Shown here one piece after another: positions 34,106 to 46,854 of a DNA stretch of 64,000 nt (positions within the stretch are counted from its first letter, which is position 1; each line of letters opens with the position of its first letter). The stretch covers positions 86,261,579 through 86,325,578 of the forward strand of contig CM060315.1 of the NCBI GenBank assembly GCA_030674185.1, given 5' to 3'. The position numbers were made by a program, and so were the translations under genes. Source of the DNA: Monoplex corrugatus (taxonomy: Eukaryota > Mollusca > Gastropoda > Littorinimorpha > Ranellidae). The notes beneath the pieces were generated by a model that had not been told where the DNA came from, made no database searches, and saw only the letters and a list, made by a program, of their open reading frames with translations.

Positions 34106-34450
34106 TCCGGACATGTATATAGAAACATGGAAACAACCAATACGCAAGCCCAATGAAGACAAGTATGCACACAGTGAAGCAACATACAGCCTGCACAGCA
34201 GTACATGCATCTGAGGAAAAATAATCGAAATGCTAAAACATAAAACAAAAAAATCCAGTTTTCAAAAATAGCTATTGAGACGGAAAACATCAGAAAAACT
34301 CCCACTGCAACCATAATCATCACTGGTAATTTCTGGTTGTCACTTTCCAAAGGAAATACAGTAACGCTGATGCACAGAAGTTCACAGTCCGAGGTGTTGC
34401 CACGGATCCCTGTCGTGTCGGTATCGGCATGAGCACAGAATCATGCAAAA
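34106..34450. other. No recognisable feature
   Basis: Spacer between the SINE and a tetranucleotide tract. No shared repeat was found. Confidence 0.45.
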
Positions 34451-34456
34451 CACACA

Positions 34457-34552
34457 TGGCTATCTGTCTACCTGTCTGTCTACCTGTATGTCTATCTGTA
34501 TAACTGTCTACCTGTCTATCTGTCAGTCTACCTGTCTGTCTATCTACACAAA
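34457..34552. repeat. CTGT/CTAC tetranucleotide tract
   Basis: CTGTCTACCTGTCTGTCTAC-type repeats with CTAT variants. Confidence 0.85.
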
Positions 34553-36066
34553 GACAAGGGATCATCTAGACAAAGAATAATGATCACACACAAGGGATAA
34601 TATACAAACACACAATGCAAAATCTACACACAAAGGATAATGTAGACATAGGCAAGAGACAATATACACATAGACAAGGGAAATGTACACACAGACGAGG
34701 GATAATGTACACACAGACAAAGGATAATGCACACACAAAGGATAATGTACACACAGACAAAGGATAATGTACACACAGACAAAGGATAATATGCACACAG
34801 ACAAAGGATAATGTACACACAGACAATGGATAATGTACACACAAAGGATAATGTACACACAGACAAAGGATAATGTACACACAAACAATGGATAATGTAC
34901 ACACAGACAATGGATAATGTACACACAAAGGATAATGTACACAGAGACAAAGGATAATGTACACACAAAGGATAATGTGCACACAAAGGATAATGTACAC
35001 ACAGGCAAGGGATAATGTACACAGAGACAAGGGATAATGTACACACAAAGGATAATGTGCACACAGACAAGGGATAATGTACACACAGGCAAGGGATAAT
35101 GTACACAGAGACAAGGGATAATGTACACACAAAGGATACTGTACAACACAAGGGATAATGTACACACAAGGATAATGTACACACAGACAAGGGATAATAT
35201 ACACACAGACAAGGGATAATGTACACACAGACAAGGGATAATGCACACACAGATAAGGGATAACACATACAGGCAAGGGATAATGTACACACAGACAAGG
35301 GATAATGTACACACAGTCAAGAGATAACATACGCACAGTCAAGGGATAACATACACACAGACACGGGATAATGTACACAGAGACAAGGGATAACATACAC
35401 ACAGACAAGGGATAATATATACACAGACAAGGCATAATGTACACACAGACAAGGGATAATGTACACACAGTCAAAGGATAATGTACACACAGACAATGGA
35501 TAATGTACACACAGACAATGGATAATGTACACACAGACAAAGGATAATGTACACACAGACAAAGGATAATGTACACACAGACAATGGATAATGTACACAC
35601 AGACAAAGGATAATGTACACACAAAGGATAATGTGCACACAGACAAAGGATAATGTACACACAGACAAAGGATAATGTACACACAGACACGGGATAATGT
35701 ACACAGAGACAAGGGATAACATACACACAGACAAGTGATAATGTACACACAGACAAGGGATAACATACACACAGACAAGGGATAACATACACACAGTCAA
35801 AGGATAATGTACACACAGACAATGGATAATGTACACACAGACATTGGATAATGTACACACAGTCAAGGGATAATGTACACACAGACACGGGATAATGTAC
35901 ACAGAGACAAGGGATAACATACACACAGACAAGTGATAAGTACACACAGACAAGGGATAACATACACACAGAGAAGGGATAAGATACACACAGTCAAAGG
36001 ATAATGTACACACAGACAATGGATAATGTACACACAGACAATGGATAATGTACACACAGACAATGG

Positions 36067-36415
36067 AGAGATGTGGTTTCTAAGAGGAATGTTGAGAGTT
36101 CCATGGACAGCAAAGAAAACAAACGAGACAGTCTTGAAGGAGGCAGACACAAGTAGATCACTCATAAGGAAGTTTAGGAAAAGACAGGCAACATTTACAG
36201 GCCACTTTATGAGGAAAGGGGATTTGGAGCACCTGGTCCCAAGGGGAAAGCTGGAGGGAAGGAGAGCACAGGTAGACCCAGGGAGAAAATGCTAGACGGA
36301 CTTGCAGAGTGACTGAAGACAAGGAGAGTGGAGGAGATGCATGAGGCAACAAGAGATAGACAGATGGAAGTCCATGATCACCAACGCCATGCAGCAGGGA
36401 ACCTGATCATAATAA
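36067..36415 (+). mobile_element. Strongly 5'-truncated RTE-like copy inside the 22-bp array
   Basis: Starts at GAGATGTGGTTTCTAAGAGG, the last fifth of the ORF, and shows MWFLRGMLRVPWTAKKTNET, RKRQATFTGHFMRKGDLEHL and the 3' end ATCACCAACGCCATGCAGCA. The repeat array continues on both sides. Only 350 bases of the family are present. No target-site duplication could be distinguished from the repeat itself. Confidence 0.9.
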
Positions 36416-39313
36416 AGAGTCAAGGGATAACATACATGTACACACAGACAAGGGATAATGTACACACAACAAACGATAATGTGCACACACACAAAGGATA
36501 ATGTACACACAGACAATGCATAATGTACACACAGACAAGGGATAATGTACACACACAAGGGATAACTTACACAGAATCAATGGATAACTTACACACAGAC
36601 AAGGAATAATGTACACACCGAAAGGTGATAATGTACACACAAGGGATAATGTACACACAGTCAAGGGATAATGTACACACAAACAAGGGATAATGTACAC
36701 ACAGACAAGGGATAATGTACACACAGACATGGAGTAATGTACATACAAAGGATAAGGTACCCACAAACATGGGAAAATATACACACAGACAAGGGATAAT
36801 GTACACAAAGAAAGGGATAATATACATTGAGACAAGGGATAATGTACACAGACCAGGGATAATGTACATAGAGACAAGGGATATTATACACACAGACAAG
36901 GGACAATGTACACACAGAGAAGGGAAAATGTACACACATACAAGGGATAATGTACACACATACAAGGAATAATGTACACACAGACCAGGATAATGTACAC
37001 ACAGACAAGGATAATGTACACACGAACAGATATGTCAGAAAGGGATAATGTACACACAGACAAGGGATAATGTACACACAGACAAGGGATAATGTACATA
37101 CAGACAAGGGATAATGTACACAACAAAGACACAGGGGATAATGTACACACAGACAAGGAATAATGTACACACAGACAAGGGATAATGTACACACAACAAG
37201 GGTAAGTACAACAACAAGGAATAATGTACACACAGACAAGGGATAATGTACACACAGACAAGGATAATTACACACAACAAGGAAAAATGTACACACAGAC
37301 AAGGGATAATGTACACACAGACAAGGAATAATGTAACACATACAGCAAGGAATAAGTACACACATACAAGGGATAAGTACACACAGACAAGGAATAATGT
37401 ACACACATACAAGGGATAAAGTACACACATACAAGGGATAATGTACACACAGACAAGGGATAATGTAACACATACAAGGAATAAGTACACACAGACAAGG
37501 ATAATGTACACACATACAAGGGATAAATGTACACACAGTACAAGGGATAATGTACACACATACAAGGGATAAAGTACACACATACAAGGGATAAAGTACA
37601 CACAGACAAGGGATAATGTACACACATACAAGGGATAATGTACACAAGACAAGGATAATGTACACACAGACAAGGAATAATGTACACACAACAAGGGATA
37701 ATGTACACACAGACAAGGGATAAGTACACACATACAAGGGATAATGTACACACAGACAAGGGATAATGTACACACAAGTACAACGAAGGATAATGTACAC
37801 ACAGACAAGGATAATGTACACACAGACAAGGGATAATGTACACACATACAAGGGATAATGTACACACAGACAAGGGATAATGTACACACAGACAAGGGAA
37901 TAATGTACACACAGACAAGGGATAAAGTACACACATACAAGGGATAATGTAAAACAACAGAAAACCAAGGGATAATGTACACACAGACAAGGGATAATGT
38001 ACACACAGACAAGGGATAATGTACACACAGACAAGGGATAATGTACACAAGACAAGGGATAATGTACACACAGACAAGGAATAATGTACACACAGACAAG
38101 GGATAATGTACACACAGACAAGGGATAATGTACACACAGACAAGGAATAATGTACACACAGACAAGGGATAATGTACACACAGACAAGGATAATGTACAC
38201 ACAGACAAGGATAATGTACACACAGACAAGGGATAATGTACACACAGACAAGGGATAATGTACACACAGACAAGGAATAAGTACACACAGACAAGGGATA
38301 AATGTACACACAGACAAGGAATAATGTACACACATGACAAGGAATAATGTACACACAGACAAGGAATAATGTACACACAGACAAGGGATAAAGTACACAC
38401 AGACAAGGGATAATGTACACACATACAAGGGATAAAGTACACACAGACAAAATGTACACACAGACAAGTGTTAATGTACACACATACAAGGAATAATGTA
38501 CACACAGACAAGTGTTAATGTACACACAGAAAGGTATAATGTACACACAAACAAGGAATAATGTACACACAGACAAGGAATAATGTACACACAGACAAGG
38601 GATAATGTACACACAGACAAGTGTTAATGTACACACAGACAAGTGTTAATGTACACACAGACAAGTGTTAATGTACACACAGACAAGTGTTAATGTACAC
38701 ACAGACAAGGTATAAAGTACACACAGACAAGTGTTAATGTACACACAGACAAGGGATAATGTACACACAGACAAGGGATAATGTACACACAGACAAGGTA
38801 TAATGTACACACAGACAAGTGTTAATGTACACACAGACAAGTGTTAATGTACACACAGACAAGGGATAATGTACACACAGACAAGGGATAATGTACACAC
38901 AGACAAAGGTATAATGTACACACAGACAAGTGTTAATGTACACACAGACAAGGGATAATGAACACACAGACAAGGGATAATGTACACACAGACAAGGGAT
39001 AATGTACACACAGACAAGTGTTAATGTACACACAGACAAGGGATAATGTACATTCAGACAAGGGATAATGTACACACAGACAAGTGTTAATGTACACACA
39101 GACAAGGGATAATGTACATTCAGACAAGGGATAATGTACACACAGACAAGGGATAATGTACACACAGACAAGGTATAATGTACACACAGACAAGTGATAA
39201 TGTACACACAGACAAGGGATAATGTACACACAGACAAGTGTTAATGTTCACACAGACAAGGGATAATGTACACACAGACAAGTGTTAATGTACACACGGA
39301 CAAGTGATAATGT

Positions 39314-40184
39314 CAGGTCAGGTGAGGTCAGGTCCCGTAGCCGGTGGGTGGCTGTAGGGGCACCACAGACGACTTGACAACTCCCTCCATGCCTTTCGGT
39401 CTTCCGCTTTCCTCAGGGTGGTAGTGAGGGGGAGGCTGGTCCATTCTTTGATGTTATCTTCCCATCTTTTCTTCTGTCTGCCTCGTCTCCGCTGTCCTGG
39501 TACGGTGCCCTGCATGATGGTCTTTGCCAGGCCATGGGTTCTTGTTATGTGGCCGTACCACTTCAGCTTCCGTTTCTTAACGATGGTAAGGAGGTCGTCG
39601 TGACGTCCTATGGCTACGTGGACACGGTTCCGGACCTCCTCATTTGTTATGTTCATTCATGTGGTGTGTCTAGGGCTATTAAAACTTGGCGGAGCCCATC
39701 CCTCTCCAAGTTTAGACCACAGCCAATCTCCACCCACACGGCGGCTCGCCTTGGTCTCGGACATGAGGCCGTTGAACACATCATGGTGCACATTCGCCCA
39801 GGCCGGTGGCTTCATCAGGGAAGTCGTTCGCCCAGTGATGCCATGTCAACATCACCCCCTCACATGGTTTGGCACGCCAGCTGAGGCGAGGTCCCGGGGT
39901 GTGGCGCTTGGATGCCCACAAGGCAGTGGGGCTATTTACCCATAGCTGGGGGCTGAAACCGCCTTCCTAGCCGTTGGACCTAGTTGGTCTCATCCGCCCA
40001 GTCTGCCGGAGCCAGTCTATGCGACAGGTAGTACTGGGCTACATTTTACCAGTAGAGGTAGGCGCCAGGTCCCAGGGAGTCCCAGGACGAGCCAGCCAGG
40101 CATGCAGTTGCATGCCCAGCATGATGCCCCCCGCTAACAAGGATCACCTGGTACCAAAGCGCCCCCCATCCTGACACAGTGTGT
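39314..40184 (-). mobile_element. Internally deleted RTE-like element (871 bp) inserted in the 22-bp array
   Basis: ACAAGTGATAATGT flanks the insert at 39300-39313 and 40185-40198, consistent with a 14-bp target-site duplication of one repeat-unit variant. On the minus strand the insert opens with a 5'-leader-like region containing CAGCCCCCAGCTATGGGTAA, also present in the leader of the full-length RTE (near 58770). It then jumps directly to the last 112 codons of an ORF2 tail and ends in a TGACC-rich tail (plus strand GTCAGGTCAGGTGAGGTC). RT palm and endonuclease are missing, so the insert has a non-autonomous structure. Confidence 0.75.
39318..39656 (-). pseudogene. ORF2 C-terminal tail of the deleted element
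   Basis: An uninterrupted 112-codon frame with VRNRVHVAIGRHDDLLTIVK, KRKLKWYGHITRTHGLAKTI, GQRRRGRQKKRWEDNIKEW and EDRKAWRELSSRLW. This is the post-RT thumb and tail of LINE endonuclease-RT proteins. It lacks every catalytic motif, so it cannot act alone. It may simply be retained because the 3' end is needed for template recognition. Confidence 0.8.
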
Positions 40185-43100
40185 ACAAGTGATAATGTAC
40201 ACACAGACAAGTGTTAATGTACACACAGACAAGGTATAATGTACACACAGACAAGGAATAATGTACACACAGACAAGGTATAATGTACACACAGACAAGG
40301 TATAATGTACACACAGACAAGGTATAATGTACACACAGACAAGGGATAATGTACACACAGACAAGGTATAATGTACACACAGACAAGGTATAATGTACAC
40401 ACAGACAAGGGATAATGTACACACAGACAAGGTATAATGTACACACAGACAAGGTATAATGTACACACAGACAAGGAATAATGTACACACAGACAAGGGA
40501 TAATGTACACACAGACAAGGTATAATGTACACACAGACAAGGTATAATGTACACACAGACAAGGAATAATGTACACACAGACAAGGGATAATGTACACAC
40601 AGACAAGGGATAATGTACACACAGACAAGGTATAATGTACACACAGACAAGGGATAATGTACACACAGACAAGTGTTAATGTACATCCAGACAAGGGATA
40701 ATGTACATTCAGACAAGGGATAATGTACACACAGACAAGTGTTAATGTACACACAGACAAGGTATAATGTACACACAGACAAGGTATAATGTACACACAG
40801 ACCAGGGATAATGTACACACAGATAAGTGTTAATGTACACACAGACAAGGGATAATGTACACACAGACAAGTGTTAATGTACATACAGACAAGGTATAAT
40901 ATACACACAGACAAGGGATAATGTACACACAGACAAGTGTTAATGTACACACAGACAAGGGATAATGTACACACAGACAAGGTATAATGTACACACAGAC
41001 AAGGTATAATGTACACACAGACAAGGGATAATGTACACACAGACAAAGAATAATGTACACACAGACAAGGGATAATGTACACACAGACAAGTGTTAATGT
41101 ACACACAGACAAGTGTTAATGTACACACAGACAAGTGTTAATGTACACACAGACAAGTGTTAATGTACACACAGACAATTGTTAATGTACACACAGACAA
41201 GTGTTAATGTACACACAGACAAGGGATAAAGTACATACAGATAAGGGATAATGTACACACAGACAAGGGATAAAGTACATACAGATAAGGGATAATGTAC
41301 ACACAGACAAGGGATAAAGTACATACAGATAAGGGATAAAGTACATACAGACAAGGGATAATGTACACAAAGACAAGGGATAAAGTACACACAGACAAGA
41401 GATAACGTGCACACAGACAAGGAATAATGTACACACAAAGGATAATGTACAGACAGACAAGGGATAATGTACACACAGACCAGGGATAATGTAGACATAG
41501 ACCAGGGATAATGTACATAGAGACAAGGGATAATGTACACACAGACAAGAGATAATGTACACACGGACAAGGGATAATATACACACAGACAAGGGATAAT
41601 GCACACACAATCAAGGGATAATGTGAACACAGAAAAAGGAAAACGTAGGGATAATGTACACAAAGGGATACTGTACACACAGACAAGGGATAATGTACAC
41701 ACAGACAAGGGATGATGTACAGACAGACAAAGGATAATGTACACACAGACAAGGGATAATGTTCACACAGACAAGGGATAATGTACACACAGACAAGGGA
41801 TAATGTACACACAGACAAGGGATAATGTACACACAGAGAAGGATAATGTACACACAGAGAAGGGATAATGTACACACAGACAAGAGAAAATGTACACATA
41901 GACCAGGGATAATATACACACAGACCAAGGATAATGTACACACAGACAAGGGATTATGTACACACAGAAAAAGATAATGTAGACACAGACAAGGGATAAT
42001 GTACACACAGACAAGGGATGATGACACACAGACCAAGGATAATGTACACACAGACAAGGGATTATGTACACACAGAAAAAGGATAATGTAGACACAGAAA
42101 GGATAATGTACACACAGACCACCGATAACTTAGACACAGACAAGGGATAATGTACACACAGTCAAAAGATAGTGTACACACACACAAGGGATAATGTTCA
42201 CACAAACAATATATAATATACACACAGACAAGGGATAATGTACACCTGGACGAGGATAATGTACACACAGACCAAGGATAATGTACACACAGACAAGGGA
42301 TAATGTAGACACAAAGTATTAAAGTATAATGTACACACAGACAAGGGATAATGTAGACACAGACAAGGGATAATGTACACACAGACATAGGATAATGTAC
42401 ACACAGACATAGGATAATGTACACACAGACAAGGGATAATGTACACAAATAGGATAATGTACAAGAGACAAGGGATAATGTACACACAGATAAGGAATAA
42501 TGTACATAGAGATCAAGTATAATATACACAAAGGATAATGTACATAGAGACAAGTGATAATGTGCACACAGAGGATAATGTATACATAGACAAAGGATAA
42601 TGTACACACAGACAAGGGATAATGTACACACAGACCAGGGATAATGTACACACAGACCAGGGATAATGTACACACAGACCAGGGATAATGTACACACAGA
42701 CCAGGGATAATGTACACACAGACCAGGGATAATGTACACACAGACAAGGATAACGTACATACAGACAAGGTATAATGTACACACAGACAAGGGATAATGT
42801 ACACACAGACAAGTGTTAATGTACACACAGACAAGGGATAATGTACACACAGACAAGGGATAATGTACACACAGACAAAGAATAATGTACACACAGACAA
42901 GGGATAATGTACACACAGACAAGTGTTAATGTACACACAGACAAGTGTTAATGTACACACAGACAAGTGTTAATGTACACACAGACAGGATAATGTACAC
43001 ACAGACAAGTGTTAATGTACACACAGACAAGGGATAAAGTACATACAGATAAGGGATAAGTACACACAGACAAAGTATAATGTACACACAGACAAGGGAT

Positions 43101-43977
43101 AAAGTACATACAGATAAGGGATAAAGTACACACAGACAAGGGATAATGTACACAAAGACAAGGGATAAAGTACAACAGACAAGAGATAACGTGCACACAG
43201 ACAAGGAATAATGTACACACAAAAGGATAATGTACAGACAGACAAGGGATAATGTACACACAGACCAGGGATAATGTAGACATAGACCAGCGATAATGTA
43301 CATAGACAAGGGATAATGTACACACAGACAAGAGATAATGTACACACAGACAAGGGATAATATACACACAGACAAGGGATAATGCACAAACAATCAAGGG
43401 ATAATGTGAACACAGAAAAAGGAAAACGTAGGGATAATGTACACAAAGGGATACTGTACACACAGACAAGTGTTAATGTACACACAGACAAGTGATAATG
43501 TACACACAGACAAGGGATAATGTACACACAGACAAAGGATAATGTACACACAGACAAGGGATAATGTACACACAGACAAGTGATAATGTACACACAGACA
43601 AGTGTTAATGTAACACAGACAAGGTATAATGTACACACAGACAAGGAATAATGTACACACAGACAAGGTATAATGTACACACAGACAAGGTATAATGTAC
43701 ACACAGACAAGGGACAATGTACACAGAGACAAGGAATAATGTACACACAGACAAGGATAATGTACACACAAAGGATAATGTACACACAGACAAGTGATAA
43801 TGTACACCCAGACAAGGGATAATGTACACACAGACAAGGGATAATGTACACAAGACAAGGGATAATGTACACCCAGACAAGGGATAATGTACACACAAAG
43901 GATAATGTACACACAGACAGGGATAATGTACACATAGACAAGGGATAATGTACACACATAGAAGGGATAATGTACAC

Positions 43978-44487
43978 AATCTTTAACGGCGGAACACAAT
44001 CTTTAACGAACGTCAACAATTGTTAAGTATGCCGTCCGTTGCGGATAAGACAAGATCCTGTACAAGCATAGATATCAGTAGTAACAAAGATTAGCTACTC
44101 AGCCAACTAATGGTTTATAAATGGTAGTAAAGATCGGCTACTCAATAAAAACTAATGGCCTGAGTATTGATTCCTCCTTGTTTTTGTCAGATTAACGATC
44201 GTATACTATGAGAATTTATAGACATCAACATCTGGAAATAGCGCTGAGACAAGCTACGGATGTTTGCCTGGTAAATGATACTGTACTGACATTGACATGT
44301 CTGTGATCTCTGATCAGCGTCATTCCTGTGGGTGCTGACTGCCCGTGCTGCCTTCCAACATATCTGGTCTTGCCATTCACGCGCTTCTCCATTTCTGAGT
44401 TACTCAGGCAAGTCCATCTTGCAATGACTGGCTCCGGTTTCTGTATTATTTACAATGATGGGTGTTCGGACTTTTTGTTCATTGCCC
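43978..44487. other. No recognisable feature
   Basis: About 500 bases of spacer with two nearly identical short segments (AAAGAT-AGCTACTCAG near 44088 and AAAGATCGGCTACTCA near 44130) forming a small imperfect duplication. Confidence 0.5.
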
Positions 44488-44755
44488 TCTCGATCAATTC
44501 CATATGCGCTCATCCAAATCTGCAGTCTGTTACCTGGCAGACTCCTTGAGCCTACGCATAACTTTACGCTGGCAAGGAGAAGGAAGGTGGCAGGGGGGTG
44601 GGGGGGGGGGTGTAGCGGCAGAACGTATGAAGTACTAATCTGACACCACCAGAACGATTACAGCATTAAGATGGAAAGCTAACAGACCAGTATTCATGTT
44701 GCAAACTGGGACTGAACTCGAGACTTCAGATTCGAGTAGACAGTCCTAAAAACAA
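44488..44755 (-). repeat. SINE-like repeat, CAATTCC family, copy 4
   Basis: Aligned by eye with 25125-25388. Shared landmarks are TCAATTCCATATGCGCTC, ACGCTGGCAAG, CGGCAGAACGTATGAAGTAC, ACACCACCAGAACGATTACA and CAAACTGGGACTGAACTCGA. It contains a G run at 44598-44610. Confidence 0.65.
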
Positions 44756-44807
44756 CAAACCAACCCTCCCGCTACAAAAACAAACACACAAACAAACAAA
44801 CATTAAA

Positions 44808-44885
44808 CCAGGTGGCCAACTTAAGATTCGAACCCACGACCGTTGCGTTATCAGCCTGACACTAACCAATGGAGTTGGTCAAGCA
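44808..44885 (-). repeat. tRNA-like SINE head
   Basis: Minus strand reads CCATTGGTTAGTGTCAGGCT, then GATAACGCAACGGTCGTGGG and TTCGAATCTTAAGTTGGCCA. The spacing of an A-box-like GGTTAGTGTC and a B box GGGTTCGAATC, with an anticodon-like GATAAC, resembles a degenerate isoleucine-type tRNA. The acceptor stem does not pair well, so this is a SINE head or tRNA relic and not a tRNA gene. Confidence 0.45.
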
Positions 44886-44904
44886 GCCGTTTGTCAAGTT
44901 TCTT

Positions 44905-45010
44905 TCCTTTTCTGTTTTCAGAGAAACACAAAAACAGATTCAGAACACGTGTCTGACAAAAGAAGACAAGTGCTAATTTCTGGCCAACTACAGCTCGACA
45001 AAACATCAGG
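44905..45010 (-). repeat. Interspersed repeat, GCCAGcTGGCC family, copy 2
   Basis: AGAGAAACACAAAAACAGAT, CAGAACACGTGT and TTCTGGCCAACTAC on the plus strand. It is the inverse of the copy at 45050-45200, so the two form an inverted repeat around a C-rich spacer (45024-45038). Confidence 0.7.
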
Positions 45011-45049
45011 AAAATCAAGCTGTGCCCCCCCCCCCCCTCCTGAAGTTTT

Positions 45050-45200
45050 GTGTATTTGTCCTTTGCTGTTTTTTGTGCACGCCTGATAAAGGCCAGCTGG
45101 CCGAAAATGTTAAGCCTGTCGTGTTTTGTTATGTTAAATACGTGTTCTGATTCTGTTTGTGTGATTCTCTGCTTCCTATTTGCTTGAACGAGGGCTGTCA
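45050..45200 (+). repeat. Interspersed repeat, GCCAGcTGGCC family, copy 3
   Basis: GCCTGATAAAGGCCAGCTGG, CCGAAAATGTTAAGCCTGTC, ACGTGTTCTGATTCTG and GTGATTCTCTGC. It is the best-preserved member in this window. Confidence 0.75.
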
Positions 45201-45304
45201 CTTTCAGTAAAAGTTTTCCAACAGCAAGTGTCAGTCTTGGGCATTTTGGATATCTCTGTTCAGAATAACGTTGAAGTTTACTGATTAACATCTACGAACC
45301 AGAA

Positions 45305-45425
45305 ATGCACAAAAACAGAACGCCTATTTTAATGTAACAAAAGAAGACAAATGCAAACTTTCAGCCAACTGGCTTTTGTCAAGCGTATACAAAGACAAAA
45401 AAAAGCACTACACCTAGGCCACAAA
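45305..45425 (-). repeat. Interspersed repeat, GCCAGcTGGCC family, copy 4
   Basis: Plus strand reads CACAAAAACAGAACGCC, ACAAAAGAAGACAAATGC and CAGCCAACTGGCTTTTGTCA, in reverse order to copy 3. Confidence 0.7.
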
Positions 45426-45636
45426 ACAGCAGACAATTTCCCCCAAACGTAACGTCCTGGCAGGACAAGGTGGCAGATGTATATCTCCTGTTTTTCATTT
45501 TTCCGGGAAACATGCCCCACACGTGTTAATCAGAGCGCTAGTGGAATGGCACAACGACGTAATTTAGCTCTGTGTGCTGGCGAACCCTGTGGTAATGTGA
45601 GGCAATCATATAATAGAAAGCCATTGAGCTACTTGT

Positions 45637-46830
45637 TTGTCTCCCTCCCTAGCCATGTCTATGGTCACTGGTGATGAAATCACACTGTGTGACACAGCTA
45701 GTTGTTTGTCTCCCTCCCTAGCTATGTCTATGGTCACTGGTGATGAAATCACACTGTGTGACACAGCTAGTTGTTTGTCTCCCTCCCTAGCCATGTCTAT
45801 GGTCACTGGTGATGAAATCACACTGTGTGACACAGCTAGTTGTTTGTCTCCCTCCCTAGCTATGTCTATGGTTATTGGCGATGAAATCACACTGTGTGAC
45901 ACAGCTAGATGTCTCCCTCCCTAGCCATGTCTATGGTTACTGGTGATGAAATCACACTGTGTGACACAGCTAGTTGTTTGTCTCCCTCCCTAGCTATGTC
46001 TATGGTTATTGGCGATGAAATCACACTGTGTGACACAGCTAGTTGTTTGTCTCCCTCCCTAGCCATGTCTATGGTAACTGGTGATGAAATCACACTGTGT
46101 GACACAGCTAGATGTCTCCCTCCCTAGCCATGTCTATGGTTACTGGTGATGAAATCACACTGTGTGACACAGCTAGATGTCTCCCTCCCTAGCCATGTCT
46201 ATGGTTACTGGTGATGAAATCACACTGTGTGACACAGCTAGATGTCTCCCTCCCTAGCCATGTCTATGGTTACTGGTGATGAAATCACACTGTGTGACAC
46301 AGCTAGTTGTTTGTCTTCCTCCCTAGCCATGTCTATGGTTACTGGTGATGAAATCACACTGTGTGACACAGCTAGATGTCTCCCTCCCTAGCTATGTCTA
46401 TGGTTACTGGTGATGAAATCACACTGTGTGACACAGGTAGATGTCTCCCTCCCTAGCCATGTCTATGGTCACTGGTGATGAAATCACACTGTGTGACACA
46501 GCTAGATGTCTCCCTCCCTAGCCATGTCTATGGTTACTGATGATGAAATCACACTGTTTGACACAGCTAGATGTCTCCCTCCCTAGCCATGTCTATGGTT
46601 ACTGGTGATGAAATCACACTGTGTGACACAGCTAGTTGTTTGTCTCCCTCCCTAGTCATGTCTATGGTCACTGGTGATGAAATCACACTGTGTGACACAG
46701 CTAGTTGTTTGTCTCCCTCCCTAGCCATGTCTATGGTTACTGGTGATAAAATCACACTGTGTGACACAGCTAGATGTCTCCCTCCCTAGCCATGTCTATG
46801 GTCACTGGTGATGAAATCACACTGTGCAGC
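45637..46830. repeat. Minisatellite, 65/69 bp unit, about 18 copies
   Basis: Unit landmarks are CTCCCTCCCTAGCCATGTCT, ATGGTTACTGGTGATGAAAT and CACACTGTGTGACACAGCTA. Long units read AGTTGTTTGTCTCC (69 bases) and short units AGATGTCTCC (65). Long units dominate the first 300 bases and short ones follow. It grades into the 55-bp array that starts near 46855. Confidence 0.97.
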
Positions 46831-46854
46831 ACATCCATGTCTCATCATCATTAT

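Larger units (their letters stand above)
34562..43977. repeat. Mega-array of a 22-bp minisatellite, about 9.4 kb
   Basis: The dominant unit is GACAAGGGATAATGTACACACA without the last two bases counted (GACAAGGGATAATGTACACA plus CA), 22 bases. Variant units include CAATGGATAATG, CAAGTGTTAATG, CAAGGTATAATG, CCAGGGATAATG and a shorter ACAAAGGATAATG type. Variants cluster: TGTTAATG and GTATAATG dominate 38.5-41.2 kb, and the region 37.0-38.4 kb has many one-base deletions. Two retroelement insertions interrupt it (36067-36415 and 39314-40184). Open frames of up to 616 codons on the minus strand arise because the unit has few stops there. They encode only VCVYIIPCLCVHYPL-type repeats and are not credible proteins. 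Confidence 0.98.

Noticed and set aside
36661..38642. Minus-strand frames of 535-616 codons rich in Cys, Val and Tyr
   Set aside because: They are translations of the 22-bp array. Single-base deletions shift the frame without effect, which would not be tolerated in a protein.
44808..44885. Functional isoleucine-type tRNA gene
   Set aside because: B box and anticodon-like bases are present, but the acceptor stem does not close and the downstream terminator is unclear. A SINE head or relic is more likely.
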